From: Rebecca billardiae RCC1528
Lineage: Eukaryota; Haptophyta
NCBI GenBank assembly: GCA_965240325.2
Contig: OZ251222.1
Span: 1,240,001 to 1,304,000 of the forward strand
Reading direction: 5' to 3'
Length of the DNA: 64,000 nt
Positions 34,237 through 44,852 of this stretch are shown here, in pieces. Position 1 is the stretch's first letter. Every line of letters begins with the position of its first letter. The notes under the pieces were generated by a model. The model ran no database searches, was not told where the DNA came from, and saw only the letters and a program-made list of their open reading frames with translations. A program made the translations under genes and the position numbers.

Positions 34237-34954
34237 GCCGCACGCCGACCGACCGACTAGCCGTTCCTCGGAACGTGTCACGTGATCCACCGCCCCGCAT
34301 CTAGTACGCACACCGTCGCTGCTGTTGGTGGCGCCGCGCGCTTCGAGCTCGGCACCGAGCCACGGAGCAGCAGTTGCCCTCGTCTTTGTTTGAGTCCACC
34401 TCGGTACTTGTGCTCTCTCGTCCCGGAGGCGTGGCACCGGACATCCGTCCGACCGTCGTCGCGCGGACCGCCGCCGCGCCGCCGAGTATAGCTAGACTGC
34501 TGATCTGCGCATGCCAAGAGATGCTGACCCGGGTGACCGCGCCTGGTGTCATCTGCTGTGCCCGACGGAGACTTTAGGACGTCGCGGACATCATCAGTCA
34601 GCAGCAAGCAGCATAGTAGCAGTTAGATTAGTTTTCTGCGCAGCGCTGATTCTATGCTTGATACTCGGGTGGCTCGGACGTCGCCACGACAATCACCCCT
34701 GCCGAGCCGCGATCAACGTGCTCACACCGCACCACGACTGTTCTGAGCAGATTCAACCAGTACAGTGACCATGACAGACGCCATCAGGAGAGCCGCGCCC
34801 TTAATTTGTGCCACTGTGCCGTTTTAAAACGTCACATTATAATTATATTAGTCACAGCCGAGTGCATGCGCTGCTCCCGCGCCGAGTCACGTCGAGTCGA
34901 CTGAACTCTCTGCTCGGGCTTGTACAGTAGTCGCGTCGGTCGTCTCTCTTCAGA
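34237..34954. other. Convergent spacer
   Basis: 718 bp between the PEP carboxykinase and RNA ligase stop codons. Moderately AT-rich after 34600. No gene is seen. Confidence 0.55.
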
Positions 34955-36238
34955 TCATTGAGGTGGTTTTCGATGCTGCTGCTGCTGCATCGTGCACCGG
35001 GCCTTTCTCTCTTCTCTGAGAAAGGCGATGACAACGTCCCTGGCGGCCTCGCGCAACTGGAGCTTGAGCTCTGCGCCAAACCCGCTTGCGCTTGTGATGA
35101 CGCCGTCGTCCACCAGCGCTTGCACAACGTCCGCCTCGAGCTCAGCGAGCAGGATCGCGTATGCCCTGCGCGCAGTTGGGTCTACTCGTCCAATCTTGCT
35201 CAAGGCGGCATGCAGGCGGTTCTCGTTGACGTGCGCGAGCATCTCGTACTTCACGACGTCGGTCGCCTCGGTCTGCTCGCGCGCGGCTCGTGGGTCTGCG
35301 GCGCCACCTGCTGACCCGGCACGAGAGGTGCGCCAGTCCTTGTTGGTGTACTGCGTCTCGCTGAACTCGGGGATCTTGTGCTTGACGAGGTGGCGCACCC
35401 CCGACGCCCGCTCCCGAATAGGTCTGATCACCACGCCTTCCGCGTAGTTGGGCTCCTGTAGCGGTGGGAGCCCGAGACGACTGGGTAGCGTGCTTCCAAA
35501 GTGCTGCGGATGGTCGTGCACACAGGCGTGCATGGGCCCCACCATCAACGGCTGCGCGAAGAGGAAGCCGGCTCGGTCGCACAGCTGGCACGCGTCGTCG
35601 TAGTCGAGAAAGCGATGAGGAGAGGAGCTGCCCACTATCGCGACGTCGAAGCAGACGAAGCACAGGGACGGCGAGTACCAGACCCCGCGTTGCACGGGCC
35701 TGATCCCCTCGGCAGCCTCAACAGAGGGATGAGGGTAGTGCCCGCCGCACAACTCGCCGTAGATGGTGAGCGAAAGGGGGCTCCTGGAAGTAGCAAGATC
35801 CCACGCGCGGCGTGCAAGGGCAGCCAGCCTCGTCGCCAGACCCTGCGAGCGGAACGAGTAGAAATCGTCCGAGTCGGCCAGCACCCCGCTGCGCTTTGCA
35901 AACTCGACAGGCTTGTCGGGCCCGCGGACAATGATCGAGAAGTTGGCGCCGTGAATTTTCTCCGTCACCACGGCCATGTCGTCGACGCACGTGACGTCGG
36001 GGGAGACCAGCGGGATCTTCGGGTATTTCTGCCACTCGTCGTGTGGCACCGCCATGACGGCCGTGCTCCGTTGCCGTGTCCACGCCAGCTGGACTAGCCA
36101 GTCCGGAGGCTGGGCAGCGCGCGCGCCCGTTGGCCACAGGAAGTTCCGAAAGTACAGGACTGGTAGGTCCTGGACTTTATTCGATACTGCGCACCCTGGG
36201 CGAAACGCCGCCCGCCACCCGGGCTTCAAAATCATCAT
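34955..36238 (-). CDS. Rnl2-family RNA ligase (RNA-editing-ligase-like)
   Basis: A 427-aa single-exon nucleotidyltransferase that should seal nicked RNA through a lysyl-AMP intermediate. Motif I is VTEKIHGANFSI (Lys nucleophile in KxHGxNF, typical of T4 Rnl2 and trypanosome editing ligases). Motif III region: LTIYGELCGGHYPHPSV and LCFVCFDVAIVG. Motif IV is YAEGVVIRPI, and motif V is HLVKHKIPEFSE. After that comes a C-terminal helical domain of about 130 residues rich in Ala and Glu, ending in a Gln-rich tail. ATG 36238 gives a 61-residue extension before MAVPHDEWQKYPKIP (36055); this extension may be an organelle transit peptide. Upstream frame-open sequence is antisense to the neighbouring gene. 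The starts of the two divergent genes are 48 bp apart. Confidence 0.87.
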   Translation of the reverse strand: MMILKPGWRAAFRPGCAVSNKVQDLPVLYFRNFLWPTGARAAQPPDWLVQLAWTRQRSTAVMAVPHDEWQKYPKIPLVSPDVTCVDDMAVVTEKIHGANFSIIVRGPDKPVEFAKRSGVLADSDDFYSFRSQGLATRLAALARRAWDLATSRSPLSLTIYGELCGGHYPHPSVEAAEGIRPVQRGVWYSPSLCFVCFDVAIVGSSSPHRFLDYDDACQLCDRAGFLFAQPLMVGPMHACVHDHPQHFGSTLPSRLGLPPLQEPNYAEGVVIRPIRERASGVRHLVKHKIPEFSETQYTNKDWRTSRAGSAGGAADPRAAREQTEATDVVKYEMLAHVNENRLHAALSKIGRVDPTARRAYAILLAELEADVVQALVDDGVITSASGFGAELKLQLREAARDVVIAFLREERKARCTMQQQQHRKPPQ

Positions 36239-36286
36239 CGGCTGGGACGCGCGCCCTCGCCGGCGTCGCGAACACCGACACGAGTC
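36239..36286. promoter_or_regulatory. 48-bp bidirectional intergenic region
   Basis: The whole distance between the ATGs of the RNA ligase (-) and the membrane protein (+). Promoter elements must overlap the 5' ends of both genes. No TATA box. Confidence 0.45.
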
Positions 36287-37186
36287 ATGTCGATCATGTG
36301 CACACCCCCGCAGGAGCGCGTCATCCTCGGCCCAATCTATGATCGCGCGCTTCAGCGCGGCGATGCACCAATCAGCCCCGAAGGAGAGCTCCTCGCGGCC
36401 CAGGCCATCGCCAAGCTCGGCACGCGCAAGGCGATCGACAGCACGCCCAAGTCGGCGCGGAAGCCCGCCTCCGCAAAGCAGCCAAGCCGCGAGCTCGAGC
36501 TGGAGCCGAGCGAGCACACTCTGACCGACGTTGATACCGAGAACATCACGCCGCCGCGCGCGGGCGCCAGCGCCGCAAACGTCTCGCCGCAGCGCGAGAC
36601 TGCCGATGCAGAGCAGACGGAGCAGGCGGAGCCGGAGGAGGTTGTGCCGGCACAGGTGACGCTCGATGCCACCGACGCGTGGGAGTCTGGCCCGAACGTT
36701 GGCGTCTCGATCGCAATCGGACTCATGTTTGCCGCTGCATGCAGTGCGCTCGTTGCGCTGGCAGCCATCATGGCCGCGCTGAAGACCTCTGGCGTCCCAC
36801 CCTCGACCGACGAGCTCGGCGTGCTTGTCGTGAGCTTGATCGAGCCAGTCCCAAGCTTTGACGAGGTCCGCGCGGCCATAGCCGGCCTGGGATCTGCCGC
36901 TGCTGCCGTGATCGGACCGGACGTGGCCGCTGCCGCCGCGATCAACCTGACGCACATGTGGCGCGCCGCGACGGCGGCCGCGCGCAAGGCTGATGAGCTC
37001 GTGCCTGCGCAGCTCACCCACGGTATCGCGGCGGCGTTCGCCCGCGCGCTGAGCTTCGTGTGCGAGAGTATCTGGCCAAGCGACGTGCCCGTCTCGGACC
37101 TGCCCAAGCTCGCGGAGGAGCCCGCTGCCGCTCACAAGCGTAGCTCGCGCGGCTGGATGGAAGAGGCGATGATGCTTGCTTCGTGA
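36287..37186 (+). CDS. Hypothetical protein with one or two transmembrane segments
   Basis: Function not recognised. 299 aa, single exon, starting MSIMCTPPQERVILGPIYDR. Residues 25-125 are charged and Pro/Glu-rich (probably disordered, with repeated EQTEQAEPEE-like acidic runs). A strongly hydrophobic helix follows (VGVSIAIGLMFAAACSALVA) and an Ala-rich helical region of about 100 residues (FDEVRAAIAGLGSAAAAVIG, ATAAARKADELVPAQLTHGI). The C-terminus is basic then amphipathic (HKRSSRGWMEEAMMLAS). Codon composition and the head-to-head position with a clear gene argue that it is real. A membrane-tethered adaptor is one possibility only. Confidence 0.6.
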   Translation: MSIMCTPPQERVILGPIYDRALQRGDAPISPEGELLAAQAIAKLGTRKAIDSTPKSARKPASAKQPSRELELEPSEHTLTDVDTENITPPRAGASAANVSPQRETADAEQTEQAEPEEVVPAQVTLDATDAWESGPNVGVSIAIGLMFAAACSALVALAAIMAALKTSGVPPSTDELGVLVVSLIEPVPSFDEVRAAIAGLGSAAAAVIGPDVAAAAAINLTHMWRAATAAARKADELVPAQLTHGIAAAFARALSFVCESIWPSDVPVSDLPKLAEEPAAAHKRSSRGWMEEAMMLAS

Positions 37187-37487
37187 TATGACGACGGCAG
37201 TTGCCGCGCGCGGGAGCGACACTTGTCGCATCCATGGTTGAGCGCGGCCGGGCGCATGCACTTTGTCTTTGAGCTGGAAAGCCTGCCACTGCTTCCAAGC
37301 CGCATTGCGCGGCGTCGTTTCGAGACGTTCCATCACCGCCTATATATGCTGTGCCGCCCTTACGGCCGCCGACTCGCCGCCCGCGTTTCCCGCGGCCAGC
37401 AAGTGCCTGAAATTATAAATAATTAGCAGACAGTCTCAGTCTGAGTCAGACTCAGTGCCACCGTGACTGTGACATTAATAGTATTAT
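37187..37487. other. 3' flank of the membrane-protein gene
   Basis: About 300 bp. AT-rich from 37410, with a CAGTCTCAGTCTGAGTCAGACTC palindromic patch near 37431-37453. No gene is seen. Confidence 0.5.
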
Positions 37488-37570
37488 CATAATGACCGCG
37501 TTCCGCGGTGACGGTCCTTCCGTAGAACCAACGTAGTTAGGGGCCCGTGGTGCAGCGGTGCAACGCCCGT
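37488..37570 (-). repeat. Dispersed repeat D, copy 1
   Basis: Read on the minus strand it gives ACTACGTTGGTTCTACGGAA, then a GACCG..CGCGGAACGCGGTC hairpin. It matches 56605-56690 on the plus strand. Confidence 0.75.
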
Positions 37571-37741
37571 GCAACCTGAACTCCTCCGTCGGCTGCTGTC
37601 GATCAGTCTGACTGACATGGCGGGCCGAGGACTGTCGCCGCGGGCCGCGCGGCGGGAAGCGCGGCCGCCGGGGCGGCGCGCGCGCGCAGGGCGAGAGGCG
37701 CCGCGCGGCGCGGGCCGGCGCGTGCGGGCGTGCGGGCGCAC

Positions 37742-38250
37742 CTGCTTGAGGTGCTCGCGCTGCGCCATGCGCTCGACGACGGGCTGCTGGTCGCTCAGGC
37801 CTCAGCCGGCGCGCCTCGTGCCGGCAGAGCGAGAGTGCGCGCCACTGGCAGCGGGCACTGCTGCCCCAGCCTGCGCCGCGCAGCCGCGCACCGATCGCCA
37901 GAGGCGAGACCGAGCGGAGCTCGGAGTGGAACGAGGCGAGCGGCGCGTTGCGCCTGCCGCCGCGCGTGCGCGCCTGCTCCACCGCGCCGCGCCGTGCTCG
38001 CCCGCCGCCTCCTCGTCCGCCACGTCGGCCTCGAAGCCACGGCGGCGGCCAGCCAGCGCGGCAGGCCGTGACAATCGGCAGCCCGTGGCCGTGCGTGCTC
38101 GCCGAGTTGCTGCTGCTGCACCTCCGGCGCGGTCGACGACCGAGTTGAGGAGGAGCTCGCGCTCGGCGTCGAGGAGCGAGCTCGCGAGCTCGAGCTCGCC
38201 CTTCAGCCGCGCTAGCTCCGGGCGCATCCGGCTCATCTCCGCTGCGGCGT
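37742..38250 (-). pseudogene. Possible coiled-coil gene remnant, two exon-like pieces
   Basis: On the minus strand a segment ending at 38122 reads MSRMRPELARLKGELELA..LDAERELLLNSVVDRAGG and meets a GTGCAG donor. A 59-bp piece 37800-37742 reads LSDQQPVVERMAQREHLKQ and meets CAG|GTGCGC. The two join in phase and both look like heptad coiled coil. I cannot find a convincing first or last exon; the downstream side runs into dispersed repeat D. It could be a truncated gene, or a real gene whose other exons I miss. Confidence 0.3.
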
Positions 38251-39689
38251 GCCGTCGCGGCGCGCTCCCGTCCTCATTCCTCAAGCGACGAGCTCGCGTA
38301 ATGCTCCGGACTCGGCTCGCCCTTGCGCGCTCCTCATCGAGCGACGAACGCGCCCGCGGGTAGGTTGTTGGGCGCGCGCTGACTCGGCGTGACTCGGCCA
38401 CGCGGCCCGGCAAGACGACAGACCGGTGGGCGCGCTCGGTGAGAGCGGAGCGCGAGGGCCGGGCGAGACGGAGTAGACGCGGGGCCTGCGAGGCGACAGG
38501 CGCGCTCGGGGAGAGCAGAGTGCGAGGGCGAGAGGCAGCGGCCGGCCGGCCCCCGCCACCACCTCGCGCACCGCGGCGTACTGCGGCGGCACGCGCACGC
38601 ACGGTCCCCGGTCCGAGTCAAGCGCTCCACGTCGCGGCTCGCGCCGGCGCGTACCGGCGCGAGTCGTCAAGGGCCTTGCCCCATAGTGCAATTTCGTCTA
38701 CGTGCTGTATATATTCGTCACGAATACCCTTTACGGAGTGATCATCTTTTGCCTCTGCAGTGCGCCCTCTAGTGGCTTCCGCGGGAACCATGTCCATTTA
38801 GTATTTACGACCATGCACGTTATTCAACCGTATCGCGTCGGAATATCAGATCGGGAACCCCCTTGGTAGAATACCCTGCTACTGTAGGACCCTCGTGCAC
38901 ATGCACTTTTAAAAAACACGTCCGGCCCTGGGTCCGGTTGGTCCCGGACTGGCGACCACGTTTTGTTCCGTATGAATATTTACAACAAATCGTAGCTAGA
39001 TATTCGTTCACTACGTACCCAGATATACTGCTGACAAATGCACGTCCACAGGCTCACGTCCGTCCGTAGATAGGCGGATTGACCGGGCGCGGCTATTTTG
39101 TCAATCGCGTCTTGCTAATGGAGAGCAATGGGCCGATGTACCCCGCCTCGAAAAAGCAAAAACTCACCCTCCAACAGCCCTCAAAATCGTCCCCCGTCCC
39201 CTTTGGCTTTGATCAAAAGATCTTTTTGACAACGTAGTGATGAGGGCCCCCGGCGGGGCTCCACGCTACGCGCTCCGCCCTACACCGCGGGCCATGAATA
39301 CTGCAGCCACTATGACTAAGCTAGGCACTAGCCTGTAGCCAGCTAGATGAGTAGATATACTGAGTATTATTATAAGCTAATCATATCTAGCCTGACGATT
39401 GAATTTGATTTCGATTGACTTTATATTGCAATATGCCATACTTACATTAACATTAATATTGCGAATGCGATACTAAGCGATTGTCCGGCTTGTCCGCTCC
39501 GGCTCGCGGACTCAGTCACTCAGTGTGTACTGACTAGATAGACCGACCGTACGGACTAGCTACAGTATAGCCACTGATAACTGGTAGTACGGTACGGTGA
39601 CTGCGTAGGAGCCGCTGTAGATTCTGCGACTGCGGTCGGTTTGCTGATGATGCCGCCAATAACCTTCGGCAGCTGATAGCCACTGGACA
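38251..39689. other. Intergenic region with a dispersed repeat
   Basis: 38251-38690 is GC-rich with no clear gene. 38690-39689 is AT-richer, contains dispersed repeat C (39117-39297), and otherwise shows nothing recognisable. Confidence 0.5.
39117..39297 (-). repeat. Dispersed repeat C, copy 1
   Basis: The minus strand reads ATGGCCCGCGGTGTAGGGCG, then AAAAAGATCTTTTGATCAAA, then GGACGGGGGACGATTTT. The same blocks occur in order on the plus strand from 55036. Confidence 0.85.
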
Positions 39690-40598
39690 TTATGTATGCG
39701 AGACACGACGGCGATAGGGATCCTCAGCAAACTCGTGCCCTGCGCGCGTCATCTCACGGGAACACGCGTCGGGGGAGTCAAAGTGGACCCTTGGGCCGTG
39801 GCCAGGTGCAAGGACAGTGAACGTCTCGCTGGCGAGTTCGCGAATCGTCTTCGCCTGCGTCACAATGTCCTTGCCGAATCGCGCGGAACCATCCAGGCGT
39901 CCCATATCAGGCCGTGCTGTCAGATGATCTCCGGAGAACAGCACTCGCTGTCCCCCCGTTGCTGACTCTTCGGCGAGCACACAGACGCTCCCTGGGGTGT
40001 GGCCGGGCGTGGAAAGCACATGAATGCCGGGCGCAAGCGTCCAACGGCCCAGGCGCCCCTCGCTTGGGGACTGAAAGGCGGAGGCTGCAAGCCTCGTCTC
40101 GATGTCCTGCGTGTCCACGCCTGGCCACTCCGCGCCGGTGCTCACGTCAGCCTCGTGGATGACCCGCTCGAGGTTTGGAAAACGAGCCTTCCAACGGTCG
40201 TGGTCCTTGGTGTCATGTCCGTGCGTGATGACCATGTACGCTGGGTGCATGCCATCCAAAGCTGCTTCGATGTTAACGGCAAGGTCCTCGGAGAAGTCCA
40301 CGCTGTTGATCATGACGCTCGGGCTCGAGCGGATCAAGTAGCTAAGTTCGAAGGCGTTGGGGTCACCGAGCACGCTCACGAGCGGTGTGAGCGAGGAGAT
40401 TGCGATTGTGCTCGTCGACACTGTTTTGTTTTTAGGGTCGAGGGCGAAGTCGAATGGCACGCTCGCCATCACCGGCACCGAGGACGACATGCCACGCGCA
40501 GCAAAGATCCCTCGTACGACGTGTCTCGCGAGAGTCACCGTTGACATGCGACCGTCGTGCACGGAGGCGGAGGTGGAGAGGAGGACGGACGGGAGCAC
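39690..40598 (-). CDS. Metallo-beta-lactamase-fold hydrolase
   Basis: 302 aa, single exon. Metal ligand blocks in order: VITHGHDTKDHDRW (near residue 125), LSTPGHTPGSVCVL (near 200), LFSGDHL (near 225) and LAPGHGP (near 275). The first block is not the classical HxHxDH but a spaced H..D...DH..W form, like a plant/cyanobacterial group of MBL proteins with THxDDxxDHxxW followed by R.IHE.D; here ERVIHEADV follows. This supports a hydrolase acting on a thioester, lactone or phosphodiester, substrate unknown. The leader MSTVTLARHVVRGIFAARGM is basic and amphipathic, consistent with organelle import. The ATG at 40598 precedes it by 17 residues. Confidence 0.88.
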   Translation of the reverse strand: MLPSVLLSTSASVHDGRMSTVTLARHVVRGIFAARGMSSSVPVMASVPFDFALDPKNKTVSTSTIAISSLTPLVSVLGDPNAFELSYLIRSSPSVMINSVDFSEDLAVNIEAALDGMHPAYMVITHGHDTKDHDRWKARFPNLERVIHEADVSTGAEWPGVDTQDIETRLAASAFQSPSEGRLGRWTLAPGIHVLSTPGHTPGSVCVLAEESATGGQRVLFSGDHLTARPDMGRLDGSARFGKDIVTQAKTIRELASETFTVLAPGHGPRVHFDSPDACSREMTRAGHEFAEDPYRRRVSHT

Positions 40599-40820
40599 GT
40601 TCCACGAGCGACCGCCGAGAGTGTTCGCCGCGGACGTGGCGGCGCGCGGTACAATTTTGTTAATTTTAGGTTTGCTTCTAGCAATCTAGCTTCATGACGA
40701 CGGTATATTGTACCCCCATACAGTTTACTAAGAATAAGAGACGCACACAGCTCAGGCAGGCGAGATTGACGCCCGCCAACGGCCGTACTGTTTTAGTGGC
40801 AGTAGCTAAAACTACCTTGC
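40599..40820. other. Upstream flank of the MBL gene with a repeat A copy
   Basis: AT-rich. Repeat A lies reversed at 40716-40763, adjoining a TACCCCCATACAGTT word also seen near 1262. Confidence 0.6.
40716..40763 (-). repeat. Dispersed repeat A, reversed copy
   Basis: TTACTAAGAATAAGAGACGC then CACAGCTCAGGCAGGCGAG; reverse complement of 29743-29788 with few differences. Confidence 0.75.
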
Positions 40821-40887
40821 CAATGTCAGCGCTACTATCATAGTATCATACTACTAGCGTCTAGCCGTGCGATGCGCGCGCGTGCGT
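40821..40887 (+). repeat. 67-bp direct repeat, left copy
   Basis: Starts CAATGTCAGCGCTACTATCA. The same 67 bp recur at 45265-45331 with a single visible substitution (ATC/ACC). The copies bound a 4.4-kb gene-poor block. Confidence 0.9.
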
Positions 40888-43800
40888 GCCTTCGTTGAGC
40901 ATGTTGGTCTCAGTGTGCATGGGGAGAGTGCCCGCGCCACCGGTGGGGGTGGGGCGACCGGGACCACTAGCCCCGGTCGTCCCCTGGCGCGAGGCAGAGC
41001 CGCGAGCTCCGCCCCTGCCATCAGAGAGGTTGCTGCCGGTCATGTCGGCCGTGTTCTCGGCCCGTACGACATTGTGCCGTTCATCGTCTGGGAGGTCGGT
41101 GTGCACCGTAGGCGTCGGTGCGTGTTGTGACTCGTCGACGTCCATGCCGTCTACGACACCCTGTGCGGACGTCACGCCCGGCGCCCGCCACGCCGGGGTG
41201 CCTCGCGCGCGTGCGTGCAGGGGGCGGCTGGGGTAACTGACGATGGGGTCGAGGAGTGTGTCGTCACCTCATTGGCACCAGTCATTCACGACAGATTGGG
41301 ATGCATAGCACTTGTTTAGCAGGGTTCATACTCCCATAGAGTTGCAATAGCGTACACATGGACTAACACAGTGCAGGATTGGAATTTTCCGTGACGCTTC
41401 GGACGGTCCGCAGCTCGAGTCAGCGAATCCGGTCTCGGCCGGACAGTGGAACTCGGGTGGAAGCCGCGACTTCGCGGCGGACGGAGCCTCAAACGAGCGG
41501 TGCCTCGGCTCGCGGCGCGATCTACTCGGCGAAGACCGACGAGGCTGCTCGCGGGCCCGACTATGCGTCGACGCGGGCTGGGGTCGTCTTCCGCGTGGCG
41601 CTGGGCAAGTTCCTCGCCGCCCTGACGGGTGCTCTCCTTTCGCCCTCACGGCGCGCGCGGTGCGTTTCGCGAGCTTCTTGCATGCGCCGCCCGCGGTTGC
41701 GCCCGAGCCTGATGCTTCAGTCGACACGGCAGGTGGCTCGCGCAGGGTGGGATTGTGTGCGGGTGCCGCTGGCGGTGCGTCTCACCCTCCTGAAATTGTG
41801 TGGGAGGCTGTGACATTGCACGCGTACACCCCGCCACGCCCGCGGCCCGCCCGCGCAAACGCCGCGCCGCGCAGTTGTCTTTGACCTCGAGCGAGCCTGA
41901 GGCGTGGAGGCGACCGACGGCGGGGTGCGACTTGCCCACCGACCCGAGCCGCATCACCCAGCGCAGCCTCGCCCGCGACGACGCTTCGCCTGGCTGCCAC
42001 TGCTCAGCCGCGTGCAAGGCGGGCTGGGCGACGTCTTAGTGCCGAGCGCGGCTGCAGCGCAGCACGCGAGAGGCTGGAGCGCCATGACGCGGATGGCGGA
42101 GCGGGCTTTGGGCTGGCTGGCATGAGCCGCCAGGCTGTACCGTCCGCGCAGATCGCGCTCGGCCCGGCCGCAGCCCTCCTGAGCGCGCGCCTCAGAGCTG
42201 AGACTGATCACGTGCACGCGCACAAGCCACACTGCCGTGGCTGTGTCGAGCAGCTGCGTGTGCTCGAGGCGCGGCGCTCGCACGGGCCACGCGGGCGCAG
42301 CGGGTGCGCGCAGCTGGCGCACGCAGTGCCACGTCCTGCCGCGCCAGTTTGGCGGCCGTCCGCCCCCCCGAGCTCGAGTTCTGCGCGCTTTGCGACCGCG
42401 CGGCCGGCCGCGCCCATCTTCATGCTTGGGCACGCCAGCATGGCCGCCGCCGGGCCTGCTGCGCGCGCCGAAGCTGGAGGGCGGAGGAGGGCGCTGGGCT
42501 GCTCCTACGGCGTGCTGCAGCCCGGGCAGGCTTTTCCGCGGCGCGGCGAGGCCGTCGCGCCTGCTCGCCGCCGTCGAGTCGCCCGTGCTGAGTGACCGTC
42601 GGCCGCATGTGCTCGGCGGCACCGCAGGCAGGCGTCCCATACCAGTGTGCTCGAGCCGCTGCGCGCACCCAAGGCGAGCTGCTCGAGCGGGCTAGGTGGG
42701 CCCACGGAGTGCGCGCAGCTGGCGCACGCAGCCCCGCGTCATGGGGTGTCGGTTTGACGGTCGCCAGCCCCCGTGGGCTCGAGCTCTGTGCGCTTCACCA
42801 CGGAGGTGCCGACGGCGCCCCGCGGCGCGCAACGGCGTGGCAGCATGGCTGCCGCCGGCGCCGCCGCACATGCCGCCGCTTACGGGCAGTCGAGAGCTTG
42901 GGGCAGCACCTACGGCATGCTGCAGCTCGGGCGGGCTCTGCCAGCCTGCTGTGGCGTGATCGCGCATTTTCCAGACCGTCGACTCGCCCGCGCTGCATAT
43001 TTGTTTGCTGCGCGTGCTCGACGGCGCCGCTGCTGCCGCTACGGCCGCGCGTTGCTGCGTCGCGAGCGAGCCCGATGCGAGCTGAACGGCGGCGTGCTCA
43101 TCGCTGCTGGCGCAGATGGGCGCGTCATGGTGGCCACGCACGATGCTGAGTGCTCGCGCGTGCCAGACGAGGCGCGTGCTCGCGCTGTGGCTCAATGTCC
43201 GGCAGTGCGCGTGGCAGGCCGCAGCTGCTCGACCACAGAACCAGCGGGCAGTGATCGGGCTGCGCGCGCGCAGCTGATGGCGGCGAACGAGCGAGCCCGC
43301 ACCGCCGCGCAAGGGCTGGGCGACTGGCGCCGAGGTGGCGCGCACGTCGTCCGCTGCCGTTGGCATCGCGGCGGACGCTTCAAGCTCGTTCGGCCGGCGT
43401 GTTTTCTCCGACGCCCACCTGCGAGCGCTGCCGGCACCGTGCTCGGGCGTCAGTATCGGTGGGCTCGAGCACGCGTGGTGAGGCGCTCGGAGCGGTCGAC
43501 GGCTATGATCGGGCAGCGCACGGTGGGCGCAGGCCACGCGCACGCCAGCGCCCCGCGTGGCGTGGCTTCACGGGGCGCAGCCACCAGGAGACTGTGCTGC
43601 GACGAGCTCGGGCGCGCTCGGGCGCCGCTGCTCTGCATTTTCCCGAAAAATCGGTTTTCGTGCCCTCGACCGGCGGTATGCCGCCGGGGTGGCCGCAGCT
43701 GCGCTCGGAGCAGCGCGCACGGGCACCGCCGTGTGCGCCCGCCCGCTTTCACCGCCGCCGAGCTCGAGCACAGCGCTGCGCGGGGCTGCGTAATGCCAAC

Positions 43801-44337
43801 GGCGCATGATTTTTTGCCCGCGCCGAGCGCGCGTCGGCGCGCGCAGCGCGCTCAGGTGTGGCCTGCTACCAAGGTCTGTGCCACGATTCGACGCGCCTAT
43901 GGTGCGCCGAATTTAGGCGCACCGCTTCAGAATTGTCCGATGATTCGACTAGTGGTGCGGACAACTTAAAACGTCACCCTGAGCAGTTTTCCGGCACTGT
44001 GAATTCTATGATTTAAAGACACAGGCACGAGGGCGCAGCTCTCCTGATTCGTCTGTAGTGGTACTGGTCGAAGCTTGCAGCAGTGGCAGTGGTGTGAGCG
44101 CGTTGATGTTGGTCCCCATGGCGGATGTCGTTGTTGTCGTCGTCCGGACGTCGTCAGGCCCACCAGGAAGTGCATGGGTACGAAATCAAAGGCGAGTGAG
44201 CATGTTGGCGTCGGCCAGGCCGTCCCCTACTTGGTCAGCAGCTGGTGCGGATGATGTCGTCGCCTACTTGGTCAGTGGCAGGTCATGGTGGACGATGGTG
44301 TAGCCTGTTCTTGGTCAGCAGCTGGTGGATGATGTTG
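40888..44337. other. GC-rich block without supported genes, containing a degenerate duplication
   Basis: Segments about 42280-42600 and 42690-42990 are diverged tandem copies: both contain GCGCGCAGCTGGCGCACGCAG, a GAGCTCGAG/GGCTCGAGCT block, CAGCATGGC and CTACGGC(G/A)TGCTGCAGC. Long frames here (for example 42773-43969) are Arg/Ala-rich and unlike protein. 44003-44054 matches dispersed repeat B at 8098. Confidence 0.5.
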
Positions 44338-44852
44338 TGGCCGAAGTTAGTAGTAGTTGGACTCGCCTGAGTTAGTAGTAGTTGGACTCGCCGAAGTTGG
44401 TAGTAGTTGGACTCGCCGAAGTTAGTAGTAGTTGGACTCGCCTGAGTTAGTAGTAGTTGGACTCGCCGAAGTTAGTAGTAGTTGGACTCGCCGAAGTTAG
44501 TAGTAGTTGGACTCGCCGAAGTTAGTAGTAGTTGGACTCGCCGAAGTTAGTAGTGGTTGGACTCGCCGAAGTTAGTAGTAGTAGTTGGACTCGCCGAAGT
44601 TAGTAGTAGTAGTTGGACTCCCCGAAGTTAGTAGTAGTTGGACTCGCCGAAGTTAGTAGTAGTTGGACTCGCCGAGGTTACTAGTAGTAGTTGGACTCGC
44701 CGAGGTTAGTAGTAGTTGGACTCGCCGAAGTTAGTAGTAGTTGGACTCGCCGAAGTTAGTAGTAGTTGGACTTGCCGAAGTTAGTAGTAGTTGGACTCGC
44801 CGAAGTTTGTAGTAGTTGGACTCGCCGAAGTTAGTAGTAGTTGGACTCGCCG
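44338..44852. repeat. Minisatellite, ~20 copies of a 25-bp unit
   Basis: A unit containing TTAGTAGTAGTTGGACTC repeats about 20 times, with +3 (extra TAG) and CTGA-for-CGAA variants. Confidence 0.95.

Noticed and set aside
36239-37336. N-terminal extension of the RNA ligase frame
   Set aside because: Overlaps antisense to a better protein frame (36287-37186) and is Arg/Gly-rich without domain features.
42773-43969. 398-codon plus frame
   Set aside because: Composition matches shadow frames, and it spans a non-coding tandem duplication.
44338-44852. CRISPR-like appearance of the repeated 25-bp array
   Set aside because: Units are contiguous without spacers, in a eukaryotic genome; it is a minisatellite.
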